Of a stretch of DNA of 64,000 nucleotides, positions 48,201 through 59,886 are shown one piece after another (the first letter of the stretch is position 1; every line of letters starts with the position of its first letter). A model generated the notes under the pieces. It did not search any database. It saw only the letters and a list, made by a program, of their open reading frames with translations, and was not told the DNA's origin. Position numbers and translations under genes: made by a program. Origin of the DNA: Phallusia mammillata (taxonomy: Eukaryota; Chordata; Ascidiacea; Phlebobranchia; Ascidiidae); the NCBI GenBank assembly GCA_003260075.1, contig QLIY01000348.1, forward strand, positions 6,607 through 70,606, read 5' to 3'.

Positions 48201-51200
48201 GTAGTTAATGTGTCCACGTTCGCGGTGAGAAAATTAATAACGGCAAAGAACACTTAGTTTGCGTTGCCGTTGGCGTGTGTTGAAATCGATATGTATGGAT
48301 TAAGATTTGCTACAATCTTTTTTGTTGCCTTTTATTTTAAAACAGATCTATTTAATTAGTTAGATGAATTGCTCTTTAAAGTCAACAAATGACAACCAAA
48401 ATTACCTGTTTTAACAGATTTTTGATATTTTGCTGCACATTAAAACCCTTGGTGCTGTGGCTCTTGTTCACGCCGAAAACGGATCCATTGTTCGTAAACT
48501 TACCCAGGTTGAAAAAAGCAGAGGTCGAACACAACCAGCAGGAATCCTCACAGCAAGAAACGAAGATGTAAGTGTACCCACAATTAGTTTTAAAACTAGC
48601 AGTTCTGTTTGATAGGTTCCTTTGGTATACCTGGTTAGGTTACGTATTTGTGTTTTTTCTATCACCCCTTTTTGTCAAAAGATTTGACAAAAAAAGTTTC
48701 ACGAATATAACTTAAATATACAGACGCATTTATCATTAGTATCAATTGGTGGTTATTTGATGTACACATTTGAAAACATTTTACACCTGAAATGTACAAC
48801 CATTTATTACTTTATAGGTTGAATTGGAAGCAGTACAACGTGTGATTATGATAGCCAAGCAAGTGTCATGTCCAGTACTCTTCATCAATCTTACTGGAAT
48901 TAGGGCGGTGAATGCAATCGTTGATGCGCGAAAATCAGGTAACATTTCTGCCGATTAGCATAGTATCTTGATTGCGTACGAAGTCGTTCAAGATTTGATG
49001 TTTGCCAACCAGAACGTGTTTTTTATGCCTTGTTTGTAACACACAAGACTTTAGCTTATTGTTTTGAAACGATAAGGTGGTTTACTGAATGGTGCACAAA
49101 GTGCATTGTTGTATTTCAGATTTTGCCCGATTCAATGCTTTTTTGCTAGGGATTAATAACAAAAATACAAATCTAAACATTTTTAGTACAAACATATATC
49201 CAAAGCATATTTAATACCGGATCAGTCCTGGCCGTTCGATGTAATCCGTTGATGTGTATAAATATAATAGCTTGTTGGAGATGTTCGAAATAAATAAATG
49301 CGAAATATCAGGAGTGAAAAGTGTAACCAATGGAGAATGACTTAGTTTTCCGCACTTTTTACAACAATTTGTCGGCATTTTGGACAACAATGTCATCATT
49401 TATGTTTGCTTGTAGGCCAGCAAGTGTACGCTCAAGTGAATGCGGTTGCCCTGTATCGTAATGGTTCTTCATATCACCAAGCGTCGTGGAACAAGGCAGC
49501 CGCTTGTGTAACTTGGCCACCTCTGCGAGACGACCCCGTTATTCAGCAGTCATTGCTCTATGCCCTGTCCAGGTGCGGAAACTTCGTGACGTAAATTGCT
49601 TGTCGGAAAACTTTGCGCCCGCGGGTAAAACGAATTCGGGTTGATACGTGTTGTGAGTTGGCGGAACAAGATGTTCTTTAAGGAAGTCCTGTTTTTTTGC
49701 CCGGTATTTTTTGATGTACAATGTTTATTTTTACCTTTACTCTATGTTGGGGATTTTCTCGAAGTAAGCTGTGCATCTTAAAGGCAGTTTCCGAGAAATG
49801 TGCACTAACTTATACCCGTTGGCATTTACTTTATTTTAACCTAGTTACATTGGTACATATTACAGCGGTCATATACATTGCATCTCAAGTGGCCATTGCG
49901 TCTTTACAAATGCTTCCAAGAGCAAACTGGGCAAGAGCGACTTTTCAAAAATTCCACCTGGAACGAATGGGGCGTTTGAGCGCATGATGGCGGTGTGGAG
50001 TTACGGTGTGGTAAGTTTTACGATGCGGCATCCAAATTTAGATTGCGGTTTCTTAGGACAAATTGCAACTTCATGATGACTAGATTATAATCCTTACAAA
50101 TGACATGAGTTTGAGTTTTTTTTTAATTAAATATTTTGACGCGGACATTTTGCCATTGCTCATCTTAATTATTATGAATATAATTAACGAGCTGCATTAA
50201 GCGTTCTTTAAAATAATCACGTTTTTGAAATTCCCTTTAGGAAAGAGGCATGATCGACCAAAATCAGTTCGTGGCAGCAACCAGCACCAACGCGGCCAAA
50301 CTTTTAAACCTCTATCCCCGCAAGGGACACGTTGCCGTGGGCTCCGACGCAGACTTGGTGGTTTGGCGTTCGAACGACCACCGATCGTTATCCGCGAGCG
50401 CCTCGGCACTCAACGTGGTCAAACCTGATTGCTCGAACGCATTTGATGGAGCAGAGACCAACGGGGCACCTGTAGTGGTAATAAGTCGCGGAAAGGTTAT
50501 CTTGGATGAAAATGAGGTAAAATTCGAGCTATTTTAGTGTTATTTATCATTATTTTGCAATTACTAGGTGTCTTGAATTAAATAGAAGACTGTGTTCTTT
50601 CCACATATCATGTTTTCTGAATGATTTCGTTTAATTGTTTTAATTAATGCGCACAATTGCATTGTCTCGTCTGCTGCAAAGCTTTAACAGCGACCATATC
50701 CAATTATAATGACAGTAATCATAGGCGCCGAGTTTTGCAAAAATGCAAGGTGGCGGACGTAAAATATGACGTCACTTTGTGTGACGTCACTAATGTGTGC
50801 AACCACAAGAACTCAAAGCCAAACAAACTTTTAAAAGAATGAAACGTTTGTCAAAATGTGGATAAAAAAACTGATGTTTGAAATAATATTTAGCTGGCAA
50901 TTGCAACACGTTGCTGTAGCTTTTATCATTGGTTTAGCAACGTTCAAAAATGTTTCGTCAAGTTGTTGCTGCTTTTATCACTTTAGATAACAAATTATTA
51001 CAACACATTTGCATTGTACACAACAATGGCCGACATTCACTGACAGACAATTGTGTGTTTGACGTCATAAACAAGGGACTAACCACAACAAGTTGCAGTT
51101 TTATGCCACGTTTTGTGGTTGAATCGCTAGCACGTTTGTTAAAAGGCAAAATTGTTGCTAATATTCATCAGATTTTACGATATTTCGTACGATACCGCTA

Positions 51201-54200
51201 AAAACTAACCAAAATTTCCACGGTGGCCACCACCGTGCTTTAAAAACCCAAGGTGGCGGCGCCACCCCGCCNTACTGATAAGCCAAAATAACAGTTGTGT
51301 GTATGGCGGATTCAACAACAGTCGGTTCAGGGGCGCCAGAAACGAAGCTTGTGTTCATAGTGTTGCGCAGATCGACAGGCCTCACAAGACGGGGGTGCAG
51401 CTGGTTTGCTGCCGCAGGGCCCTGAATATCAGAGTCTGAATATCAAAGTACAATGACTCGTGAATATCAAAGTTCAAAACTGAAATGATACTTTTTATAA
51501 AGTTGGCGGTTAGGGTTATTGGGCTATACTGCTGGTCAGTGTTGGGGTTTGTCATTACAACACCATTTTAATACAATCTCAGATACCTCTCAGCTACGCC
51601 ACTCGACGATCTTTCCAGTCTCAAGAGAAACTCGCTTATGGGTTCATTCCCTACGTAAAACCAAATCACAACAGCCGTCGAAATATTTGTGTTGTGCGAA
51701 CGTATGTTGCCAAAGAAACTGCTCACAGTAAAACAATTTTTCTTAGAGTCGTGGAACATTCACTTGGGTGCTGAAAACGATGAACGTAAAAGCTAATTTT
51801 ATAATATAGATTAACTATCGGTCGCTCTGTAAACTCGAGTTTTGTCAACGCGTCATCACTGTGTTTGTGCCAGTTATGTTTTGATGCGCCAAGGACGCAG
51901 AGTTTTCTTGGGGTGCAGTAGGTACTTTCCCTATACTGCGAATAAAAAACGTGGAAGGTAAAATCAAAACTTGTGTTCAGCGCTCATTGGCGTTTGCAAA
52001 TTAGTCGTCTGGTAGGCCTATGTGGGACTGGAGATATACAAAACATCGAATTAACGGGAAAAAAGTTAATTAATTTTTAAACAAATTACGCGAAATAGGC
52101 GTTCAAAAGTTCGAGATTCTTGGAATAGCAGGTCATAAATTGTTTTCAATATTTCTACTTTGTTCAGGAGCTGAAAACGTTGCAAGAGTCAAGCATCAAT
52201 ATACATGGTAGCAAATGCTTTGTAATTTCTTCTGATTTTTGGCCGAAAATTACCAATTTAAAAATACCCGATCCAAGTACCGGTACAAAAAGTCGTCACG
52301 CTTTAATGAGATCCGTTTTTTCGCATCAATGAACAGCACTACGCATGATTAATCCCAGGTTGTCATTCAAATAATGTTTTGAAGTTATGAATTGTTTATG
52401 GTTCATGTTTTAACGAATAGCTTTAATTATCGACAAACGTTTCGCGTGGTTTAACGTCAAATTAATGAAATTACAGTGTGGTTTGTGATGGATAAATCTG
52501 TCAGTGTTTAAATCACAACAAGCTTTGCTCATCCACACAACAGTACTTGTTTGCTGTGAAAAAAATAAATTGGGAAAAAAGGTTGTTTTTAATATTGGAT
52601 TTAAGTGATATTCTAAGTTCTTGACATGAGCCAATACTCACTAAGATTTTAACCGGACCTTTATGGTCAATGAATTTGCATTAATAGAACTTTAAAACAG
52701 TAGATGGTTCATTTGCAGTTTGCACTGGGAAACTAACAAAAGTGCCGAGCAAAGCAGATAGTATTTCCTTTAATATGCACAGTGTCTGAGAGCACCCATA
52801 GGTGTGTATACACTATTAGAGCAAACTGTTTGTGACATGTCCAGCGCACAAAACATTAAATATATTTTGTTGTTAGACCTATACAATCCGGGCAAGTTTT
52901 AGTTAAGCAAAAAATGTAAACATATTTTGGGATGTAAAGCCTAAAAATCATAGGCGCCGAGTTTTGCAAAAATGCAAGGTGGCGGACGTAAAATATGACG
53001 CCACTTTGTGTGACGTCACTAATGTGTGCAACCACAAGAACTCAAAGCCAAACAAACTTTTAAAAGAATGAAACGTTTGTCAAAATGTGGATAAAAAAAT
53101 GATGTTTGAAATAATACTTAGCTGGTAATTGCAACACGTTGCTGTAGCGTTTATCATTGGTTTAGCAACGTTCAAAAATGTTTCGTCAAGTTGTTGCTGC
53201 TTTTATCACTTTAGATAACAAATTATTACACCACATTTGCATTGTACACAACAATGGCCGACATTCACTGACTGACAATTGTGTGTTTGACGTCATAAAC
53301 ACGGGACTAACCACAACAAGTTGCAGTTTTATGCCACGTTTTGTGGTTGAATCGCTAGCACGTTTGTTAAAAGGCAAAATTGTTGCTAATATTCATCAGA
53401 TTTTACGATATTTCGTACGATACCGCTAAAAACTAACCAAAATTTCCACGGTGGCCACCACCGTGCTTTAAAAACCCAAGGTGGCGGCGCCACACCGCTT
53501 ACTCGGCGCCTATGCTAAAAATGTTTCTGAACTTTAGGTTTAAAATGTCCTGAAAATCAGCATCTTTGTGGAAATTAAATGAGTTGTGTCAAATATTGCG
53601 GGCTGGGGTAAATATGCTAAAATTGTAATTTTTTTGGCAAAGGATTTAATGTTTATTGATGAGCTTGGCATTCCAGATGTGGTTGTTTCTTTCATCNCCA
53701 AGGTGGCGGCGCCCCCCCGCCACCGCCTACTCGGCGCCTATGACAGTAATGGTTTTTTTTGTGTACACCGTATCCAAAATAAACAACATCTTAAAGGTTT
53801 TTTAGGTGTGATAGAGCACACAGCCATTTATACGCTATAACTACCTTAAACCTTTGCAACAACTGTCGGTGTTGTTACATTGTTATAAATATGAAACAAG
53901 ACATTCACATAATCGAGTTTAGTGCCCGCCAAGCGTCGCTTTAGACACGCGCCGATCAGGCACTTGCTGCATGGGCTGTAGATGAACGGGCAGCCGCATG
54001 TTTTGACCAAAAACTTTTGACATATACATACGCCAATTCGCACTCTACGCACGTATATAAGGTGAATCTACTAACACCATACCTCACGGGAGACCAACAT
54101 TTAGCAAATTTTCGATAAGTGGCGCAAAGAGCACTTTTCACGGTTAAAACGATAGTTCTCCAAAAATGCTCACGGTTAGGGCTATTAGGGTCGGGATAAA

Positions 54201-55096
54201 GTATTAGCATTTAAAATTCAATAAAACTACCAAAAAAACTTAGTTACTAATGTAAAAATTTTAATAACTTATTTCCCAACCCAACCCCTCTTTAGCCGCT
54301 AAATTAGTAATTCAGCTCTTTGCGCCACCTTGTGAAAGTGGGTTTCCCGTGAGGTATGGTGTTAATGCTCTACCCGTATATATGCGTTGTATATATACTT
54401 ATATACGTCAACCGCACTGAAAGTATTAAGAGTGTGCGACTTATAAGTCTGTTACGAATCCTCTTACGTTAGATTACTAGCAATGTCTCTGGGTTTTTTC
54501 CATACACTTACCGGTCCTTGTGTGAAATAATCATTGGAATGACGTGCAGGTTCATGTTGTCCAATCACATGGAAGCTTGTTGGGACGACCACTTAAGCCG
54601 CCAATGATCTATAACCGGCTTGATGTGCAAGACGAAATCATGAAAGAGTTGTTTGTGAACGTTAAAAGCGACAGTGAGCCGCCAGTGGTCACCCCATCGG
54701 TCAACGGTCCACGGTACAGAGAGAACAACGAAGACAAGCCGGAAAGATTTACTCGTACTTCTGGTCATCGTGCAATGCACCAATCAGGATGGAGTTTTTC
54801 AGGTGGGTGGGGCGGAAGCTTGGCTTTAAAGGCAACGGAGAGAGTTTTGGGCCAGATTGTTGAGATATGTTTAAACATATTAATAATACATACATACCAT
54901 TGTGGCAATTCACACGTCCCAGAAAAACAGAATCATTTTCATGATTGCATGAAAACCGAAATATTTTAAACTTTTTGTGAATAATTTATTTTCTTGCGTT
55001 TCATATTTAGGAGACCAAGCTGACGATACTCGGAAAAAATCTACATTTCGATATTCTGTGCCTCCCGGTGGAATTTCCAACTTCAGTCTCAATTGA
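45260..55096 (+). CDS. DPYSL: Collapsin response mediator protein (CRMP/DPYSL family)
   Basis: Exons 45260-45295, 45603-45691, 45957-46165, 47034-47248, 48418-48567, 48818-48938, 49416-49572, 49866-50010, 50241-50516, 54550-54802 and 55011-55096 join in frame into 578 residues, the usual family length (about 570). Family marks: [73 protein letters not shown], and the CRMP-type tail [10 protein letters not shown] with [12 protein letters not shown]. CRMPs are cytosolic tetramers that bind tubulin and guide axon growth. The enzyme's metal ligands are mostly gone: the HxH pair reads TSVN, the carboxylated Lys is Arg (NSFRIRTSD), and the later His and Asp are replaced; only the His of VHAENG remains. 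It is therefore non-catalytic. A non-coding exon precedes it. Intron 9 is 4 kb and contains misassembled transposon sequence. Confidence 0.95.
47449..47632. repeat. Foldback element in CRMP intron 4
   Basis: Arms beginning GGTGAAAATAACG at 47449 and ending CGTTATTTTCACC at 47632 mirror each other over about 80 bp, with TTTCAAACGTTTTGG and CATCATCAGT in each. As in the 7.4-kb foldback, each arm holds CTGATGA followed by a GAAAC-like motif, but here stem pairing is degraded. Confidence 0.75.
51273..53696. other. 2.4-kb segment between two N positions, probably a misplaced contig
   Basis: This segment interrupts a transposon copy at the GC-rich AAGGTGGCGGCGCC tail, which is present on both sides of the gaps. 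It contains its own complete copy of the same transposon with different target-site repeats. The rest shows no exon and no termini of another mobile element. A scaffolding error caused by the shared repeat is the simplest reading. Confidence 0.6.
52949..53514. mobile_element. Short inverted-repeat transposon copy 2 (complete, 566 bp)
   Basis: Terminal inverted repeats CATAGGCGCCGAGT / ACTCGGCGCCTATG are perfect for 14 bp. The 8-bp duplication CTAAAAAT flanks it (52941-52948 and 53515-53522). Internal sequence is nearly identical to copy 1, including an 83-codon open frame that differs at two residues. The frame resembles no transposase, so the element is non-autonomous. An internal CACGGTGGCCACCACCGTG-type palindrome lies near the right end. 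Confidence 0.88.
54074..54362. mobile_element. Tc1/mariner-like MITE in CRMP intron 9
   Basis: This 289-bp element has ends ACACCATACCTCACGGGA and TTTCCCGTGAGGTATGGTGT, with a second inverted pair GTGGCGCAAAGAGC / GCTCTTTGCGCCAC inside. TA stands on both sides (54072-54073, 54363-54364), fitting TA-target elements. No coding frame. Confidence 0.75.
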
Positions 55097-55190
55097 AAAC
55101 ATTTCACCCCTTTTAGTCTTGCGTAAACGCGTTTTTACATAAGACTTTAACAAACAAGCATCCCTGGTGCACGAAAAACCGAAAAACCAT

Positions 55191-55196
55191 AATAAA
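55191..55196 (+). terminator. CRMP polyadenylation signal
   Basis: AATAAA lies 95 bases after the CRMP stop codon and is followed by a T-rich, GT-rich stretch. Confidence 0.65.
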
Positions 55197-55200
55197 AAGA

Positions 55201-57709
55201 GCAAAAACTTGATGTTGTGTTTTCAGTGTACAAAGGAACACTTGGTGTTTACATCCACTCGTATGATGATTTTTGTTTAATTTTTTGATGTACCTGTATA
55301 AGTATAAATCTGCTGTGACTTGTTAATTGACAAAAAGCGGCCTGAAATGAACTGAAACTTTACCTATAAGTTACCAAAATATATTACTTGTGATGTGATG
55401 TTGTATTCTGTCAACGAAACCCGCACCTTCTTGCGCTTAATTTCTGTGAAAATTTTCCGTTCGTTTTATTTTTGGTTGCTATAAAAGTAAATTTGAGTTC
55501 AAACGTCGTTTTGTTTGTAGGTGTTCAAAATTGTATAGTAGCATTATAAATGTTAGTATGTTTACTGTAATTCAAGTAATACCCGTCTACATTTTTTGCA
55601 AATTATTTGCAACAACAAAAAAACAAACATTTAGAACATTTAGAACGAACGCTTTTCTGCGATAATTAAACCATTTCACGTGCATTTCAACCCGACGATG
55701 TGCACCCTTGTGATTGATGTAGCAATTGAGGGGCTTTTTAACCAGTTTACTGAAATGAAATCAAAATGTTGAGCTGGAAGTCGGTAAATGTTAATTGATA
55801 CGAAATGGTTTTTACATAGTGGTACATGTCAACGGACAGTAGCGCTATCACAGAGAAATTAGCAGTACCTGCAAAATGCTGCTGCAATCATAATGCGCCC
55901 AGCCTATTAAAGGCGTTATACCCAGTTTTTTTAAGGTTTAGTTTGGGTCATTTTAAATAGTTTTAAGAGACCGCAAGTGTTTCATTTAAATACCAAAAAA
56001 TAGCCATATTTGCTTAAATAGCCATTTTGGGAAACCGCTGGAGAAATTTGGGGGACCGTTTCGGTGTTGCACCCAGGTTGAATATTAGGTCATGTTCAGT
56101 AGGATTTAAACTTGAGGTTTTGCAGCAAGATTCAATTATGCTCGGGTTACTTAGTGTTGGAAACGGCAGTTCTCATCTTTGTTCTGCATGTTGAGATTAC
56201 ACTTGATTGATTGATTGATTGTAGAGTATGTTAAATCACATCCGTCATTACCCACGTCAATGCACAGCTGCACAAGCTCTTCACTTGCATCACTTAGCAT
56301 GTTGTGCTTTCACAATCGACATGCTACAATAACTGATCGTCGATCATAATCCGAATAACCGGAATGTTTGTATCAGTTGCCTAGCTGCAAGTGAGGCTGA
56401 GCGGACAAAAGTGGAAGGAGAATTTATCAATGACGGATGCTTGTGCAAACAGGTTCACCAACAAACAAGAAATTTCCAGGTGTGATTCGCTTTGGTGTTG
56501 TGTTACTTTGGCTTAAGGGCGTGGTTAATAACATTCAACGACGTAGAGAGGGTCATGGTATTGCAAAGTGACTAGGACATCTGGTGGCTAGTTGTTGGAA
56601 CAAAAATTTGCTGTTTGACAAGCAAACGAATTCTATCATTTTTCTTTGAATTGCAAATACAAATCAATTTCTTAAATTAAAAATGCAATCTATATTGTTC
56701 CATATGCATGTGTACGATTTGATATGTGTCACTACATTAAAATGAACTTTGTTTGCCTAACTAGCAATAAATAAGTTTAGCATACAAATAATCAGTGGAT
56801 GCAAATTTTTTATGAAGCTGGTCAACAATTTGCATCTAATATTTTAATAGATGCATCAACGTAATGGTGTGGCATGGAATGTATATGTATGATAATACTT
56901 GTACATAAACTTTAACAACTCACTTATTTTTTATTGTGAATCTCCAAGGGTTATCAGAGTTTTTCCGCAAAATTGCTGAATGGTTAGCGCAGCAGCTTTT
57001 TGCGCACAATGTGATCGACTCTAATCTCGGCTCGGTCAGTTAATTGTGCTTCCGTAAGCAAGAACCTCAAGTGGGGAATCTAATGTTGAACTACATTTGA
57101 AGTGACAAACTAACTTAAATTAAAAAACAAAAAATGACTCTACGGACCAGCGGGAAGACAAATGAATTAAACAAGTCGGTCCGGGTTAGCGTTTTATGTT
57201 GAATAAAATGTGCTTACGTTGGACCCGCTTTGCAAATCGACCGAGGTCATCACGGGTAATCTAACTTTCGGGTTTAATTTAGGGTTTATTTAAAAAAAAC
57301 ATGTCAAATTTGGGTCGGTTTGGGCTTATAGTTTCGTCTTTTGGTTCCAATATTTTGTCTGCGCGGTAAACTATTTTGTTTATTTTGGGTTTGTGTTAAA
57401 TCACTGACTTTAACACGAAGATTATACTGCAGAATCTGCCTACTTCTTATTTTTTTTCTAATTGCTAACCACACGGAAACAATATATGCTTGCAAACAAA
57501 ACATGTATTCGGCATACAAAGTCAGGCCTGAGCAAAGACAACGACAAAGCGAGCGCACAAGAGTAATAACGAGACACAAATAACATCAGAGGATTTTCAT
57601 ATACAACCACACGTAAAAATGTAAGCAGCCAACATAAAATAATCTACTTAATAAACGAAAATATCAGGAACTCGGGTTGGCAGAATGGAATGCTGGTTTC
57701 GAGGTAGAT
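55201..57709. other. Intergenic region between CRMP and the repeat-protein cluster
   Basis: No exon is supported. It holds a short TTGA/TGAT microsatellite near 56204-56220, a possible decayed hAT end near 56030-56055, and, at 57527-57622, a segment that recurs downstream of the next paralogue. The two genes converge here. Confidence 0.45.
57527..57622. repeat. 3' flank segment shared by repeat-protein genes A and B
   Basis: CCTGAGCAAAGACAACGACA through ATCAGAGGATTTT and CACGTAAAAATGT resembles 59703-59793, downstream of gene B, base for base with small indels. It lies outside the coding exons, so the duplicated unit included 3' flanking DNA. Confidence 0.75.
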
Positions 57710-58799
57710 TTATGCAGCCTCTCTGAGCAATTGCTCGGCATCTATAAATAAAACAAACGACAGTGTTAAATTATTCAATTAAATGCCTTTCTCCAAATGT
57801 TGTGCTATAACACAAACAACTTACTGATGCTGCTGGTTCTGGTGTAAGTGTAAGCGGTGCGAGCAGGTGGGGTGAGCATGCACATGAACATGTCATCAGA
57901 GAAAACGCACTTGTTCACCTTCTTGCTGAACTCATGGAGCAACTCCTTCACCAACTTGGTGGTAACTTCAACGATGTTCTTCAAATGGCTAAACATTTCG
58001 TTGATCTTGCTCTCCTGGGCCTTGTTCACGGCGACAACCATTTTGATCTTGGATTCTTGGTCGTCATTTACCTTCTTAACGGAGACGATGTCCTTGTCCT
58101 GTGCAGCGTTCTTCAGGTTGATGGCGGAGATTGCGCGGTCTTGGGAGGCATCCTTGTTTTTCAGGTCGGAGATAGCGCCATCTTGTCTCGAGTTGACGGA
58201 TTGCAAGTCGCTGATGCTTCTATCCTGAGCTGCGTTTGTGTCACGAAGTTTGCCCAAGTCGGAATTCTGGGCGTTGTTTACGCTGTCGATGGATCCCATG
58301 CGAGAATCCTGCTTGGAATTATGACTTCTCAAGTTGCTAAGATGACGATCTTGTTCGGCGTTTTTGTTGTTAATGCCATTGACGGATGCCTGGAGGGATT
58401 CCAACTCTTTTCTAAGAGCGGCGTTCTTGTTTCTCAGATCTCCCATCTGGCTGTTCAAACGGATGTTAACGTAATTTTGGGCCTTCATGTGAGCTTCCAT
58501 CTTCTTGGTGCTTGCATCGAAGTTTCGCACCATACCATAAACGGCGCAAGCCTTTCTGTTGATGGCGTAAACGTAGTTGTAAACGGAGTTGATTCTGGAG
58601 TCGCGGTAACTGAAGGCACGACTGACATCACGCTTGTAGCCGTCAAAAGTGCTGCAACGCTGAAAAAACAATTAAATGTCATTGCATTAAACACATTTGA
58701 GATACTATTGCCACAACTTACCACAAGCCAAGCATTGGATGACTCAGGGAGAATCACCATTGCGGCGAAAACGATAGCAACAACCGAAACAAACTTCAT
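57710..58799 (-). CDS. Secreted 14-residue-repeat coiled-coil protein, paralogue A
   Basis: Exons on - (5' to 3'): 58799-58722, 58659-57825, 57741-57710; 314 residues. Exon 1 is almost exactly a signal peptide (MKFVSVVAIVFAAMVILPESSNA). Exon 2 starts RCSTFDGYKRDVSRAF; a second Cys follows in RKACAVY. After a spacer come nine contiguous 14-residue units of the pattern N-x-x-Q-D-x-x-I-x-x-L-x-x-x, for example NAAQDRSISDLQSV and NSRQDGAISDLKNK. In heptad terms N and Q fill a and d of one heptad and I/L fill a and d of the next, so the coiled-coil core should alternate polar and hydrophobic layers. A C-terminal helix leads to KKVNKCVFSDDMFMCML, then a Pro/Tyr tail TPPARTAYTYT and a small last exon. 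Oligomeric secreted fibre is inference. I recognise no named family. Confidence 0.85.
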
Positions 58800-59702
58800 T
58801 TTTAGCTTTATTTCTATTTTACTGCAAGAAAATATAACAACGGTTACAACCGCAAATGAATATTTTTTAGATTCTTTGTATTTTATTAATAGTATTCGTA
58901 TCATGGAGCTATCCAGCCAAACTGATAACTGAATTACTCCTGGACATGCTCCCGTATTTAACCACAAACTGCAACATGATTAGCTTTGAAATGTAACTAA
59001 GTTAAAACAACTGTATGATTGTGTTTGTACAAGCATGAGTACTTCATAACGCAATGGATTCGCCAAAACAGGTTCAGCATTATTATGAGAATTCACGTCA
59101 TAAACCCTTGTTTTTCGGGCCTAATGGTCATTCAAACTTCCGTACGTAAGTTTAACCACTTAAGCTTTTGCATGATTGCAATGCTAAGTGCCCTTACATT
59201 GAAGCTTCCTGTGCTATTATAACAACTCAAAAGTTCACTGGTGGAGAGAAAAATTGCTTTTTTTTCCAAAAATACAGAATTTTTCGGAATAACTCTAGAA
59301 TATTTTGTGTTAGAATTATCATTATAAATATTGACAAATAGTTGTGTTAAATTTATTTGAACACATGCTTTTGTTTAAAGCTTTTAGGGGTAGGTGTGTT
59401 TGTCAAAGCCTTTTCTCATTTGGTGGTTGTTGGCATAGAAAAGTACTTAAATACGTCATCACACACCTGCAAACATGCATTAAGTGCTCTGGTGAACGTG
59501 AGTGATAGTTTGCGTTTGCTTTTGTGCAATTTATTAAAATAACCGCCTGACGGCAATGTTACTCTTTTCAAACAGCTCTGCAAATTTTCCATGCCTGGTG
59601 CAAATAAAAAAATTGAAAATTTCCAAAACCTGGTGCAGCTGAAAGGGAGGCTGGAGCTCAAAAATATGCAACTATGGATGCAACTTATGTAATTAGCGAA
59701 AA

Positions 59703-59793
59703 AGCCTGAGCAAAGACAGCAACAAAGCGAGTACGCACAAAAAACAGCAATACACAGGGAATCAGAGGATTTTTTAACCACATGTAAAAATAT
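59703..59793. repeat. 3' flank segment downstream of gene B, paralogous to 57527-57622
   Basis: This is the partner copy of the segment downstream of gene A. It supports duplication of the gene as a block. Confidence 0.75.
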
Positions 59794-59886
59794 GCGAACA
59801 TCAAATATTTCTACAAACTATAACTACAACCAAAAAATAAAGTTTCAAGTTCAGATTCAGAGTCGTTGGGAAGCCGTAGGAATAAT

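Larger units (their letters stand above)
50720..53742. mobile_element. Short inverted-repeat transposon copy 1, split by two N gaps
   Basis: The left end CATAGGCGCCGAGTTTTGC starts at 50720. The right end TACTCGGCGCCTATG stops at 53742. The 8-bp duplication ACAGTAAT stands at both outer edges (50712-50719 and 53743-53750), so both ends belong to one insertion. Only 50720-51271 and 53698-53742 are element sequence. Between single N bases at 51272 and 53697 lie 2,424 bases that do not belong to it. The family has 8-bp duplications, so hAT or P-type. CRMP intron 9. Confidence 0.8.

Noticed and set aside
50950..51201. 83-codon frame in both copies of the CATAGGCGCC transposon (also 53178-53429)
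   Set aside because: Conservation is explained by recent copying of the element. The peptide resembles no transposase and is too short.
57934..58932. 332-codon open frame on the + strand
   Set aside because: It lies antisense to paralogue A and arises from the regular repeat; the - strand frame has a signal peptide, splice sites and paralogues.
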